A stretch of 40,205 nucleotides of DNA, taken from positions 1-40,205 of the forward strand of contig JAIXQV010000254.1 of the NCBI GenBank assembly GCA_027485535.1. Direction: 5' to 3'. Within the stretch, counting starts at the first letter, position 1. Every line of letters begins with the position of its first letter. Below are positions 16,469 through 23,753 of this stretch, piece after piece. The notes under the pieces were generated by a model, which was given only the letters and a program-made list of their open reading frames with translations, searched no databases and was not told where the DNA came from. Both the position numbers and the translations under genes were made by a program. The stretch comes from Oxalobacteraceae bacterium (GTDB lineage Bacteria; Pseudomonadota; Gammaproteobacteria; Burkholderiales; Burkholderiaceae_D).

Positions 16469-17392
16469 ATGACAACATCATCACCATCACGCTTCGACGT
16501 TTACGAAGCCATCACCAACCAGATCATCGCCGCAATCGAAACTGGTTCCGGCAAAGTGCAAATGCCTTGGCACCGATCAGGCGCATCCATCATGCGGCCC
16601 GTCAATGTCGCAAGCCGCAATGCCTACCGAGGCGTCAACACCGTCGCTCTTTGGGCAGCAGCCGACGCTTTCGGTTTCCCGCACGGTCTGTGGGGCACAT
16701 ATCGCCAGTGGCAAGATCGTGGCGCACAAGTCCGCAAGGGCGAAAAATCATCGCTCATCATCTTCTACAAGCAGTTCGATGCCGACGATCAAGCCGAGAA
16801 GTCCGGCTCCGATCAATCCAACGACGACCGGCGTTTCATCGCCCGCGCGTCGCGCGTGTTCAACATCGCGCAGGTCGACGGCTACGTTTTGAGCGAGCCT
16901 GATATCTCAACCGACCGGATTGACCCGATCCTTGCGGCTGAATCTTTCATCGCGGGCGCAGGCGTGAGCATCGCCGTTGGCGGTGAGCGCGCTTACTACA
17001 ACATCAAGTCCGACAGCATCACCATGCCGGATCGTTGCCGCTTTATCGGCACCAAGACCAGCACGGCGACCGAAGGTTGGTATTCAACGCTTCTGCACGA
17101 GCTGGTTCATTATTCCGGCGCAGAGCATCGCTTGAACCGCACCTTCGGCGAACGCTTTGGCGATGATGCCTACGCGATGGAGGAAATGACCGCCGAGCTT
17201 GGAGCCGCATTCCTCTGCGGTGATCTTGGGATCACGGCAGAACCACGACCCGATCATGCCGACTATATCGGCCACTGGCTTCGCATCTTGAAGGGCGACC
17301 GCAAGGCGATCTTCACTGCGGCGAGTGCTGCGAACAAAGCATCCGAATATCTGGCGAGCCTGTCCAACCGCGAGCGAAGGGAGGCAGCTTAG
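16469..17392 (+). CDS. ardC: ArdC-like antirestriction protein (zincin)
   Basis: 307 residues. The N-terminal ssDNA-binding domain of the ArdC/DUF1738 type (YEAITNQIIAAIETG ... RPVNVASRNAYRGVNT ... GKEKSS-like GEKSSLIIFYKQF) is followed by a metallopeptidase domain with HELVH (210-214) and a distal EEMTAELGAAFL that should supply the third zinc ligand. ArdC proteins travel on conjugative elements and protect entering DNA from host restriction. Start ATG 16469 has AAAGGAG about 10 bp upstream. It lies 232 bp after the cassette, with its own leader element. Confidence 0.9.
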   Translation: MTTSSPSRFDVYEAITNQIIAAIETGSGKVQMPWHRSGASIMRPVNVASRNAYRGVNTVALWAAADAFGFPHGLWGTYRQWQDRGAQVRKGEKSSLIIFYKQFDADDQAEKSGSDQSNDDRRFIARASRVFNIAQVDGYVLSEPDISTDRIDPILAAESFIAGAGVSIAVGGERAYYNIKSDSITMPDRCRFIGTKTSTATEGWYSTLLHELVHYSGAEHRLNRTFGERFGDDAYAMEEMTAELGAAFLCGDLGITAEPRPDHADYIGHWLRILKGDRKAIFTAASAANKASEYLASLSNRERREAA

Positions 17393-17515
17393 GCTGCCTT
17401 TCAATTTCACGATTCCGGCGCGGGTGAGCGCATGAATTGCATCGAGCATCATGCCCACCCGCGTTTGGGATCGACCGTTGATGATGACGGTGATGTTGGC
17501 AGGCACGGCCCATCG

Positions 17516-17573
17516 TCAACGGGCTGCCCGATCCATTCGCCTTCGCTTCGCTCCAGCTCCCGTGTTGCCCGTT
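17516..17573 (+). promoter_or_regulatory. Structured leader element B
   Basis: Second copy of leader element A: AACGGGC (17518-17524) pairs with GCCCGTT (17567-17573), with the shared core CCCGATCCATTCGC and CTCCCGTGTTGCCC, plus an insertion. It lies about 85 bp upstream of the 103-aa gene in a 264-bp gap that holds nothing else I can identify. Confidence 0.6.
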
Positions 17574-17656
17574 CCCTTGCAGTGACGATGGCCCGCTAGC
17601 GCCTGCCGATTTGCCTCCCCGTCCAACGGACGAACCCAAACGCCAAGGAGGCAGAC

Positions 17657-17968
17657 ATGAACATCAGCGACTACGCAATCATCCACAAAAGCTGGAACGG
17701 CATCGAAATCGAAATCAGGTGGAACCCCGACCACATCGCATTCGATGACGGAACAGGGATGGCCCATCTTGAGATTGAAAGCATCAAGCCAGCCCGTGCC
17801 CCGTTGCCCATGACGGAGACCGGATACAGATCGCACTTCACACCGCCGAGTGATATTTATCGCTATGGCGGCGCAGAGGCATTCGTTGACGCATGGTTGC
17901 GTGACGCTGCCCAATCGGCGGCATGGCGTTGCACCCAACAGGTTTCACAACAGCTTGCGCTCTTTTGA
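17657..17968 (+). CDS. Hypothetical small protein (103 aa)
   Basis: AAGGAGG lies 6 bp before ATG 17657. The sequence alternates strands and helices (YAIIHKSWNGIEIEIRWNPD, then GGAEAFVDAWLRDAAQ). Proteins like this often accompany ardC on alphaproteobacterial plasmids, from general memory; no function is known to me. It shares its leader type with ardC, so the two may be expressed together. Confidence 0.75.
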   Translation: MNISDYAIIHKSWNGIEIEIRWNPDHIAFDDGTGMAHLEIESIKPARAPLPMTETGYRSHFTPPSDIYRYGGAEAFVDAWLRDAAQSAAWRCTQQVSQQLALF

Positions 17969-17999
17969 GCGCAAGCATTTTCTTCGATTGGTCCAACGG

Positions 18000-18179
18000 T
18001 CAGGGGCCGAAAGGGCGGCAAGCCAGTTCAGCTTGAACATTTTCAAGCGATGCGAGCGCGTTGCGGCGTTCGGCGCTTTCGGGCGCGCTGTTGGCGAGTT
18101 CGTTGAACAGATCGCGGATGAGCGCGTGCAGTTCGCGGGTTGAGCGCGTTGCCAGTTCGAAGCGAGTGACGAGTTTCAT
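18000..18179 (-). CDS. Hypothetical 59-aa protein
   Basis: ATG 18179 has a strong GGAGG 6 bp upstream on the minus strand. The sequence MKLVTRFELATRSTRELHAL continues with a helical, Glu/Ala-rich remainder, and two helices are expected. It converges with the 103-aa gene (31 bp between the ends) and has leader element C upstream. Not recognised. Confidence 0.65.
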   Translation of the reverse strand: MKLVTRFELATRSTRELHALIRDLFNELANSAPESAERRNALASLENVQAELACRPFGP

Positions 18180-18208
18180 ATTGACCTCCAAATGTTTTGA
18201 AGGCCCCG

Positions 18209-18265
18209 ACCACCGGAGCCTTTCCGGCTCGGGCAGCACAATCACCAAGGGAAGCGTCCGGTGGT
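18209..18265 (-). promoter_or_regulatory. Structured leader element C
   Basis: A perfect 9-bp closing stem, ACCACCGGA (18209-18217) with TCCGGTGGT (18257-18265), contains an inner GAGCC/GGCTC hairpin (18216-18230). Read on the minus strand it is the 5' leader of the 59-aa gene, about 30 bp upstream of its start. It resembles elements A and B in layout but not in sequence. Confidence 0.5.
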
Positions 18266-18388
18266 TGGAGGATGAAAAAACAGGTCGGAGGGCAGGAGGA
18301 AATGAGGCGCGCGCGGAACGCAGTGCGCCCTCGCAACCGGCGAGGAACGACCTAGCCAAAATCACTAGTTTCGTAGTAGGCTTTCGGT

Positions 18389-19021
18389 ATGAGTTTGCCC
18401 AGCAAAGTTAGAAGGCCGTTCGCCGATCCATTAATGATGTCGAAGCGTCTTGGTCTAAATCAGTCGATGCTGGGCTCGATTGGATTGATCGCTTCATTTG
18501 CTGGTAACATTGAATATCGTCTAGAATTCGCGCTTTGGGCATTGCAGGGATATGATCCTAAAGGCCGGAGTCATCCAAAAGACGGCCTCCCAGTGAGCGC
18601 ACTTATTGATGAGTTCAAAGCGCAATCAAGCCATATCGAAAACACTGAGCTTTGCGAAGTTATACGCATGTGGTGTGAGGCGGCAAAGCCAGCTTTCAAG
18701 TGCCGCAATGCTATCATGCACGGCATCTCAATGCCTTGGAGCGATCAGTCCGCGACCTTCATGCGAAATCCACGAATATATGGAGAGCTTCGCAAGCGGG
18801 AATATTCGGAATTTCATGCAGACGAACATACGCTCACACTCATGGAAGGTGCGTTCGCAACTCTACTTCGTGCCATAGCGCTGATTCAAAACTGGGCCAA
18901 TGATGCTGCGAAGCCAGACCAAGATACATTTGCTGCGATGATGAAGGCGTTACGCGAAGCACGATCTATATCGGTTGAGCTTGTCGACTTAGCAGCCGCC
19001 GTGAATCACGAAAAATACTGA
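18389..19021 (+). CDS. HEPN-like protein, unknown function (210 aa)
   Basis: Mostly helical. CRNAIMHG (about residues 106-113) matches the R-N-x-x-x-H motif of HEPN domains, many of which are RNases in toxin and defence proteins; the preceding helix (IENTELCEVIRMWCEAAKPAF) and the following helices fit that four-helix fold. Start ATG 18389 has no clear ribosome site; ATG 18434 or 18437 is possible. It is a single gene facing the relaxase operon (10 bp between ends). The HEPN call rests on one motif. Confidence 0.6.
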   Translation: MSLPSKVRRPFADPLMMSKRLGLNQSMLGSIGLIASFAGNIEYRLEFALWALQGYDPKGRSHPKDGLPVSALIDEFKAQSSHIENTELCEVIRMWCEAAKPAFKCRNAIMHGISMPWSDQSATFMRNPRIYGELRKREYSEFHADEHTLTLMEGAFATLLRAIALIQNWANDAAKPDQDTFAAMMKALREARSISVELVDLAAAVNHEKY

Positions 19022-19031
19022 CCCAAGCACT

Positions 19032-20375
19032 CTAACGCTCAAAATCTCGTGACCGATCTTTCGGTTTGCGCTCGCGCAGCGCCTTGATGCGATCCGTTGC
19101 CGATTGCGGACGCGGGTGCGTAGCCTGCCCAAATTGCCCAGCCAGACCGTCGCGCTTTTTCGGCTGACGGAGTTCGCCATAGCGATGCAGATCACGATGA
19201 AGTTCCCGAAGGCGATTTGCTTGCGCGTGTCGCAGCTCGCGAATTTGATTCTGTAGGGCTTGGCGTTCGCGCATCTGTGCGCTCACCAACAAGTGACGTT
19301 GCTCGCGGTCGCGTTGCAGCGACCAGTATGCTTCCAGTTCGTTCTGGGCTTTGACCTTTGCGTGTTCGCCGGTAAGTCTGTCCCACAATCCGCCGAGACC
19401 CCTCCGCAGCCGTTCGGCCCGCGCTTGGGTCTCAGCCTTGAGGCGTTCGGCTTGGCCGTGATCGAGCCGCTGGCGTTCGGCATCATGCAGCGCTTTGAGG
19501 CGCAGCCGCTCTTGTTCGACCGGCTTCATGCGTTCAGCAAATTCCGCTTTGGCTTCCGTGATGAAGGTTTTGATTTTCGGTTCGATATGCTGGGCGATAT
19601 GCGCGCGGGCTTCTTCGACAGATTGTAATGCCGCAGGATCACCGAGGCGACCGACAACTTCCTTCGCAGGCTTGCCGATCATACGGGCGATAGAGAGCAC
19701 TTCGCCATCATAGGTGACGGCAACATGGCCCCGCCGATCACCACGCGCGAGATACAGCCCGCGTTCCTGCAATGCACTGGCGAACGCCTGCGACGAGTCA
19801 GACGCCGCCCAGCATTCTTGCATGAGGGCTTTCATGTCTTTTGCGTTGTGACCGAGACGCTTGGCCTGTTGCCATTCGTCTAGGGTAAAATTGCGCGGAT
19901 CACGCTCTTTGGAATCGATGAACCCGCGCGGCATCTTCCAGCCGTTCTCGATATAGAGTTCCTTCGAAACGTCGCGCAGCTTGAGCTTGAAATGCGGCAG
20001 CGGCACCGCCGTCATGCTTTCGGCATCAATCCGACTCCACACCGCGTGGCAGTGGCGACGCCCTTCTTTTTCATGGAACACAACAACGCGCGGTTGATCA
20101 GTCAGACCATTGCGCTCTTCGATCTTGGCCAAGGCTTGCTCGAAAACTTCAATCCGCACGTTTTCGGTTTCGGGCGGATTGAGCGACACCGAGAACAGAA
20201 ACTGTCTGCACTTCGTCCCACGGCTGACCGCGTATGCTTCGTGCATCGCGTCCATCACGTCGTCCGAGATGAACCCGCGCACTTCGTGGATTTCGACGCG
20301 CTCATTCTCAGTGGTTTTGAGGAGGTGCGCCCCAAGCTGCTTTGCGCCGCCGCGTTGTGATGCTTTCAGGATCAT
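19032..20375 (-). CDS. Relaxase, MobA/VirD2-like (MOBP type)
   Basis: 447 residues. The nickase domain occupies about residues 1-200. The metal-binding motif is FHEKEGRRHCHAVWSRID (H101, H108, H110), the histidine cluster of relaxases. The C-terminal half is a long Arg/Gln/Glu/Leu-rich coiled coil (about 270-410) and a basic tail. No tyrosine occurs in the first 47 residues where motif I normally provides the nucleophile; the first is in HEAYAVSRG (Y48). Start ATG 20375 overlaps mobC by 4 bp. It would nick at oriT and pilot the strand through the T4CP. Confidence 0.88.
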   Translation of the reverse strand: MILKASQRGGAKQLGAHLLKTTENERVEIHEVRGFISDDVMDAMHEAYAVSRGTKCRQFLFSVSLNPPETENVRIEVFEQALAKIEERNGLTDQPRVVVFHEKEGRRHCHAVWSRIDAESMTAVPLPHFKLKLRDVSKELYIENGWKMPRGFIDSKERDPRNFTLDEWQQAKRLGHNAKDMKALMQECWAASDSSQAFASALQERGLYLARGDRRGHVAVTYDGEVLSIARMIGKPAKEVVGRLGDPAALQSVEEARAHIAQHIEPKIKTFITEAKAEFAERMKPVEQERLRLKALHDAERQRLDHGQAERLKAETQARAERLRRGLGGLWDRLTGEHAKVKAQNELEAYWSLQRDREQRHLLVSAQMRERQALQNQIRELRHAQANRLRELHRDLHRYGELRQPKKRDGLAGQFGQATHPRPQSATDRIKALRERKPKDRSRDFER

Positions 20376-20884
20376 AGAGCGGGCGGTTTCGGCTTGGCGC
20401 GTGGCGGACGATAGCGACCATGCAGGGTTGGCGATGATTCAGATCTGCCAGCAGACCCAGATACCGATGATGCAAACTCCATATGTAGCGACGTAGATTC
20501 TGACTTGCTCGCTTTCCCATCGACGAGGCCGAGTGCCACCATCAGCATGTGGCGGATGGAGGCGATATCGCGGCAGGCACCCTTCAATGCCGCTTCCGTG
20601 TCGGGCGTCATTGCAAGGGAGCCGGTGTTGGCGGCGTGGGCGAGCTGGTTCAGATTGTTGGCGAGGCGCGATTGCCCGAGCATCGCAAGCACGCTCGCCA
20701 GCGCCTTTTGATCCTTGACCGGAAACTTACCCCGACGACGCGGGGTTACCTTCGATCCATCGAAAATGCGTTCCCGCACATACGCCCCGAGCGACAGGCC
20801 AGCAGCGTCGCGTTCAAGCTGCGCCCGTTCCTCAAAGCTGAGGCGGAGCGAGAAGGGCGGCAGCGTTGGCTCTTTGGTTGCCAT
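20372..20884 (-). CDS. mobC: MobC-like relaxosome accessory protein
   Basis: 170 residues. LRLSFEERAQLERDAAGLSL followed by GAYVRERIF is the ribbon-helix-helix pattern of MobC/MbeC-type proteins that bind oriT and help the relaxase. A helical region containing LGQSRLANNLNQLAHAANTG, the MobC-family core (residues about 68-87), follows. The C-terminal 40 residues are Ser/Pro/Arg-rich. It overlaps the relaxase start (ATGA) and lies 16 bp from the candidate oriT inverted repeat. Confidence 0.85.
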   Translation of the reverse strand: MATKEPTLPPFSLRLSFEERAQLERDAAGLSLGAYVRERIFDGSKVTPRRRGKFPVKDQKALASVLAMLGQSRLANNLNQLAHAANTGSLAMTPDTEAALKGACRDIASIRHMLMVALGLVDGKASKSESTSLHMEFASSVSGSAGRSESSPTLHGRYRPPRAKPKPPAL

Positions 20885-20899
20885 CTTACATCCATCAAC

Positions 20900-20932
20900 A
20901 AAAAGCCTGTGCCGCCAGAGGCGGAACAGGCT
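20900..20932 (-). terminator. Intrinsic terminator of the recombinase transcript (circular form)
   Basis: The same inverted repeat read on the minus strand is AGCCTGT-CCGCC-tct-GGCGG-ACAGGCT followed by TTTTT (20904-20900), a standard rho-independent terminator. It lies 9 bp after the native recombinase stop (20942-20944) and 16 bp before the mobC ATG, so any mobC transcript from upstream must read through it. Confidence 0.7.
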
Positions 20933-20950
20933 GTTAAGTGTCTATCCTGA
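20900..20950. other. Candidate oriT: inverted repeat plus RP4-like nick sequence
   Basis: On the plus strand, AGCCTGT (20904-20910) pairs with ACAGGCT (20926-20932) with an inner CCGCC/GGCGG. Seventeen bases further 3' is CTATCCTG (20942-20949), the core of the RP4/MOBP nick site (cut after the G). The order inverted repeat - nick, next to mobC, matches known MOBP origins. With this orientation the relaxase genes would enter the recipient last. Homology to RP4 is from memory of its CTATCCTG core. Confidence 0.6.
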
Positions 20951-21061
20951 AACGGCTTTCTTAGGCCGCCCAACTTGAGATGGATTCAGACTCGTGGTAC
21001 GAAGAACATCGTTCCACTCTCGGAGAATCTCGAATAATTGGTTCGAAGTTTCTCCGGTGAA
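20942..21061 (-). pseudogene. Displaced native 3' end of the IME serine recombinase gene
   Basis: Read on the minus strand in the frame that continues the 2-1630 recombinase across GTGCACCAT, this gives VHFTGETSNQLFEILREW followed by NDVLRTTSLNPSQVGRPKKA and a TAG at 20944-20942. It is 39 codons beyond the core, protein-like and ends in a basic GRPKK tail. In the integrated state these bases are read in another frame as the end of the second recombinase gene. Confidence 0.8.
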
Positions 21062-22692
21062 GTGCACCATTTGCGTACAAAACCACGAACATTCCCCTGC
21101 GGGGTGTTTTGCCCGGATAGGGTTGCGGCGAGCATGGTTTTGCTGCCGATAATCCTGATCGCGTTGTCATCGACCTCGACACGACTGATGAGCGTGCCGA
21201 GCCAGTCTTTCCGCGCACGGGTGTCCCCGTTTTGGAGCTTCTCACGTATGAGGCCCGTAAATGCGGCGATCTTCTCAGGCGTGATCGCGGCCCTTGCAGT
21301 GATATTGGCGGTGATCTGGCCGAGGGACGCAAGCGCAAGATCGCGCTCGTCCTTCAGCCGGGTAAGGCGCTGCTTGAGCTCGTCATCAAGTTCAACAACA
21401 CCCGCTTCAATGGCCTGGTAGAGCCTGCTTATGCGAGTGCGAATGGTATCGACCTCGATCTCGAGTTTTTGGCGGCGAGCGGCAATGGCGTGATCCTTTG
21501 CGGCCGCCCGTTCGATAAGATTGCCAAGTATCTGCTCGACCCGATGCGGCACAAGGACCCGGTCGGCCACGCCCTCGAGCACCATAGTGTCGAGCTTCGC
21601 CATCGGCAGATGACGGCCTTTGCAGTGCTGCCTGCCTTTCTGGTGGCAGCCCGCACAGCTGTAATAGCTGTAGCTACGACCCTGGCGGGTTGTGCCCGTG
21701 CGCGTCATTCCAGCCTTACAGGTTGCGCAAATTGCAATGCCAGTAAGCAAAGTCGGGCCATTGACGACGCGGGGCGGGGTAACCCGGGGGTTGTTCTGCG
21801 CGAGCCTAGCTTGCACCCGTTCGAACAGATCAAGAGGAATGATCACCGGAACGTCGATCTCGACGATGGTCGAGGGATCGTGCAGTTCACGGGTACGCGA
21901 GCTGCGAACGCCGTAAGGCCATTTGCCGGTGGCATAGCAACGGTTGGTCAGGATGCCGTGCACCGGCCCGACGCCAAAGGTGGCGCCCTTGCGGGTGCGG
22001 TAGCCATGCTCATTTAGCCAAACCGTGGTGCCCTTTACACCCATAGGCCCGCTGATGCCGTCGCCATTGGCATAGAGCGAGAACATCAGTCGGACGGTCT
22101 CGGCGTTAACGGGATCGACCTCGAGCTTTTTCTTGATCTTGGCGCCGCGGCGTTCGGCCTCGACGATCCGGTAGCCCAGCGGTGGAGTAGCCCCGTTCCA
22201 GAACCCCTGTTTAGCCGATTCACGCATGGACCGCGAGACGTTCTTGCCGTTTTCGCGCGACGTGTATTCGTCAAACACACCTATGATCTGGCGCATCAGT
22301 TCTTGGGAAGGATCGGTGCCGGTGGGCTGGGTGGTGGAGACCACTTCGACCCCGTGCTTGCGCAGGTTGCGGATGGTCAATTCCATCTCTGCACCATTGC
22401 GGTAGAAGCGCGAGAAGGAATGGATGCAGATGACATCAAAGCGGCGAGTTGGTGAGCGAGCCTCCTCGAGCATCCGCTGAAAAACCGGCCGCCGGTCATC
22501 AGTGGCGGACGCACCGGGTTCAAAGAACTCATCGACCACAACCCAGCCCTGCGCTTCGCAGTAGCGACGGTTGAGATCGCGCTGCGAGGGGAGCGAGACA
22601 TCGCCCGCTGCCTGTCGTCCGGTACTGACACGTAAGTACAGGGCTGCCCGTTTGGCGCTTGGGGCCGGGGTAGATGACGACTGGAATGCCAT
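20986..22692 (-). CDS. Second large serine recombinase, 3' end replaced by IME insertion
   Basis: 568 residues. The N-terminal resolvase domain has YLRVST (catalytic S23) and FSRFYR; the recombinase domain and zinc ribbon (CATCKAGM ... YYSCAGC ... C) follow, then a coiled coil around 395-470. ATG 22692 has AGGAAC 7 bp upstream. The family-typical end GNVRGFVRKWCT is followed by 25 unusual residues (SPEKLRTNYSRF...) because the IME right end begins there. Rejoined to the tRNA the frame would read RQDSNLWPLPSEGSALSS and stop at 52-54 inside the tRNA. It therefore belonged to an element integrated at the same tRNA before the IME arrived. Whether the altered tail affects activity is unknown. Confidence 0.92.
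   Translation of the reverse strand: MAFQSSSTPAPSAKRAALYLRVSTGRQAAGDVSLPSQRDLNRRYCEAQGWVVVDEFFEPGASATDDRRPVFQRMLEEARSPTRRFDVICIHSFSRFYRNGAEMELTIRNLRKHGVEVVSTTQPTGTDPSQELMRQIIGVFDEYTSRENGKNVSRSMRESAKQGFWNGATPPLGYRIVEAERRGAKIKKKLEVDPVNAETVRLMFSLYANGDGISGPMGVKGTTVWLNEHGYRTRKGATFGVGPVHGILTNRCYATGKWPYGVRSSRTRELHDPSTIVEIDVPVIIPLDLFERVQARLAQNNPRVTPPRVVNGPTLLTGIAICATCKAGMTRTGTTRQGRSYSYYSCAGCHQKGRQHCKGRHLPMAKLDTMVLEGVADRVLVPHRVEQILGNLIERAAAKDHAIAARRQKLEIEVDTIRTRISRLYQAIEAGVVELDDELKQRLTRLKDERDLALASLGQITANITARAAITPEKIAAFTGLIREKLQNGDTRARKDWLGTLISRVEVDDNAIRIIGSKTMLAATLSGQNTPQGNVRGFVRKWCTSPEKLRTNYSRFSESGTMFFVPRV
21062..21070 (+). repeat. attR core, direct repeat copy 2
   Basis: GTGCACCAT, same orientation as 110-118. 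It codes for W-C-T in the second recombinase (minus strand). To its right begins DNA of the neighbouring element; to its left is the IME end (native recombinase tail). An outer GGTTCGAAG (21040-21048) echoes the tRNA T loop but belongs to the IME side. Confidence 0.75.
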
Positions 22693-22741
22693 TGGGTGTT
22701 CCTAGGCTGCACTTGCCGGCAGCGCTGAGGAGCGAGCCGGT

Positions 22742-22909
22742 TCAGGATATGAGGAGGTGGAGTAGGTTGTCGCCAAGCAGGCGCTCGATGGCAGCGAGTT
22801 CTGCTGCCGTGACTGGCAAATCACTATCAAAGTCGCACAGCGCCAACCGCTGCTCGATTGCGCGAGCTGCGGTGGCACGGACCTGAACCTTTCGAGCTTG
22901 CTCGGGCAT
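22742..22909 (-). CDS. Small protein upstream of the second recombinase (55 aa), possibly frameshifted
   Basis: From ATG 22909: MPEQARKVQVRATAARAIEQ continuing to ERLLGDNLLHLLIS. The composition is protein-like, helical and acidic at the end. The same-frame sequence upstream (ASLWHPLR) also reads like protein. An overlapping frame begins with ATGA at 23001 (MMIPNHLRAALQKTTEDARS) and becomes unlike protein after about 27 residues. A single gene 23001-22742 with a frameshift near 22920-22930 would explain both. No family recognised. Confidence 0.5.
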   Translation of the reverse strand: MPEQARKVQVRATAARAIEQRLALCDFDSDLPVTAAELAAIERLLGDNLLHLLIS

Positions 22910-22997
22910 GCGCAGCGGGTGCCAGAGGGAAGCTGTTGGCGGGAGCGCGCATCCTCTGTCGTTTTCTGAAGGGCTGCGCGCAGATGATTGGGGATCA

Positions 22998-23753
22998 TCA
23001 TGTCAGCTCCGCTTCGGGACCGTCAGGGATGGCCGAAATCTCTGCTTCACTGAGGCGACCAACGATGTGTTCGGCTGATGGAAGCTGGGCCCAGTCAAGC
23101 CAATCCTTGTACTTCTTCAAGCAGCGCGTGATCGCATCTTCCAGCCCTTTGTTGCTGATACCGCAGGATTTAAGTACCCAGCTGCAGAGCTGATGGAACG
23201 GGCCGTTCGGCGTGCCTGATGGTCCCACGCCAATGATTTCGTTGGAATCGCGGGCAAGAAGCAAGAGCAATAGTTGCCGATCGGATTTCGGCTGGTTGCC
23301 TCCTTTATTCAGGGCGGCAATCGTGAGCCAGTTTGCAATTGGACGCCGCATTTGGTCGAGAAGGTATAGCATTACTTCTGGAGTTCTGTCGTTTAGCAGT
23401 CTGTCGTGATCCAGCGCGCTCGGAGCGGTCTTGCCGTGGATGTGGGCACCGGCCCCGCGCGACAGCAGAAAACTTATGGCCCCGTTCATCTCGAGGGTCG
23501 CCAATGCCTGCTGTATGTCGGAGCGTTGAAGCCCTCGGTGGGCGTTGGACAGCAACCGATCCAGGACTTTCAAGCTGCGTTTGATCTCGGATAAAGGAGC
23601 ATTCTTACCCAAATCTCTGCAGCCCCTTTCCGCCTCGATCAGGGTCGCGTTTAGCGCAGCGGCCCGCAAATCTGACAACTTCAAATTACGGCAAAGCTCT
23701 CTCCAGCTGTCCTCGACAGGAAGTACGAACCTCATTGACTGCTTTTTACCCAT
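22998..23753 (-). CDS. Third gene of recombinase trio, no catalytic residues seen (251 aa)
   Basis: ATG 23753 (MGKKQSMRFVLP) overlaps the end of the second integrase gene by 8 bp; the open frame further upstream overlaps that gene and is not used. The protein is mainly helical. I see no tyrosine-recombinase R...HxxR...Y set, so it is an accessory protein rather than a recombinase. The arrangement recalls Tn554-type elements, where two tyrosine recombinases are followed by a non-catalytic TnpC, though this protein is about twice as long. Confidence 0.75.
   Translation of the reverse strand: MGKKQSMRFVLPVEDSWRELCRNLKLSDLRAAALNATLIEAERGCRDLGKNAPLSEIKRSLKVLDRLLSNAHRGLQRSDIQQALATLEMNGAISFLLSRGAGAHIHGKTAPSALDHDRLLNDRTPEVMLYLLDQMRRPIANWLTIAALNKGGNQPKSDRQLLLLLLARDSNEIIGVGPSGTPNGPFHQLCSWVLKSCGISNKGLEDAITRCLKKYKDWLDWAQLPSAEHIVGRLSEAEISAIPDGPEAELT

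Noticed and set aside
21232..22017. 261-codon frame on the plus strand
   Set aside because: Antisense of recombinase 2, which has all family motifs.
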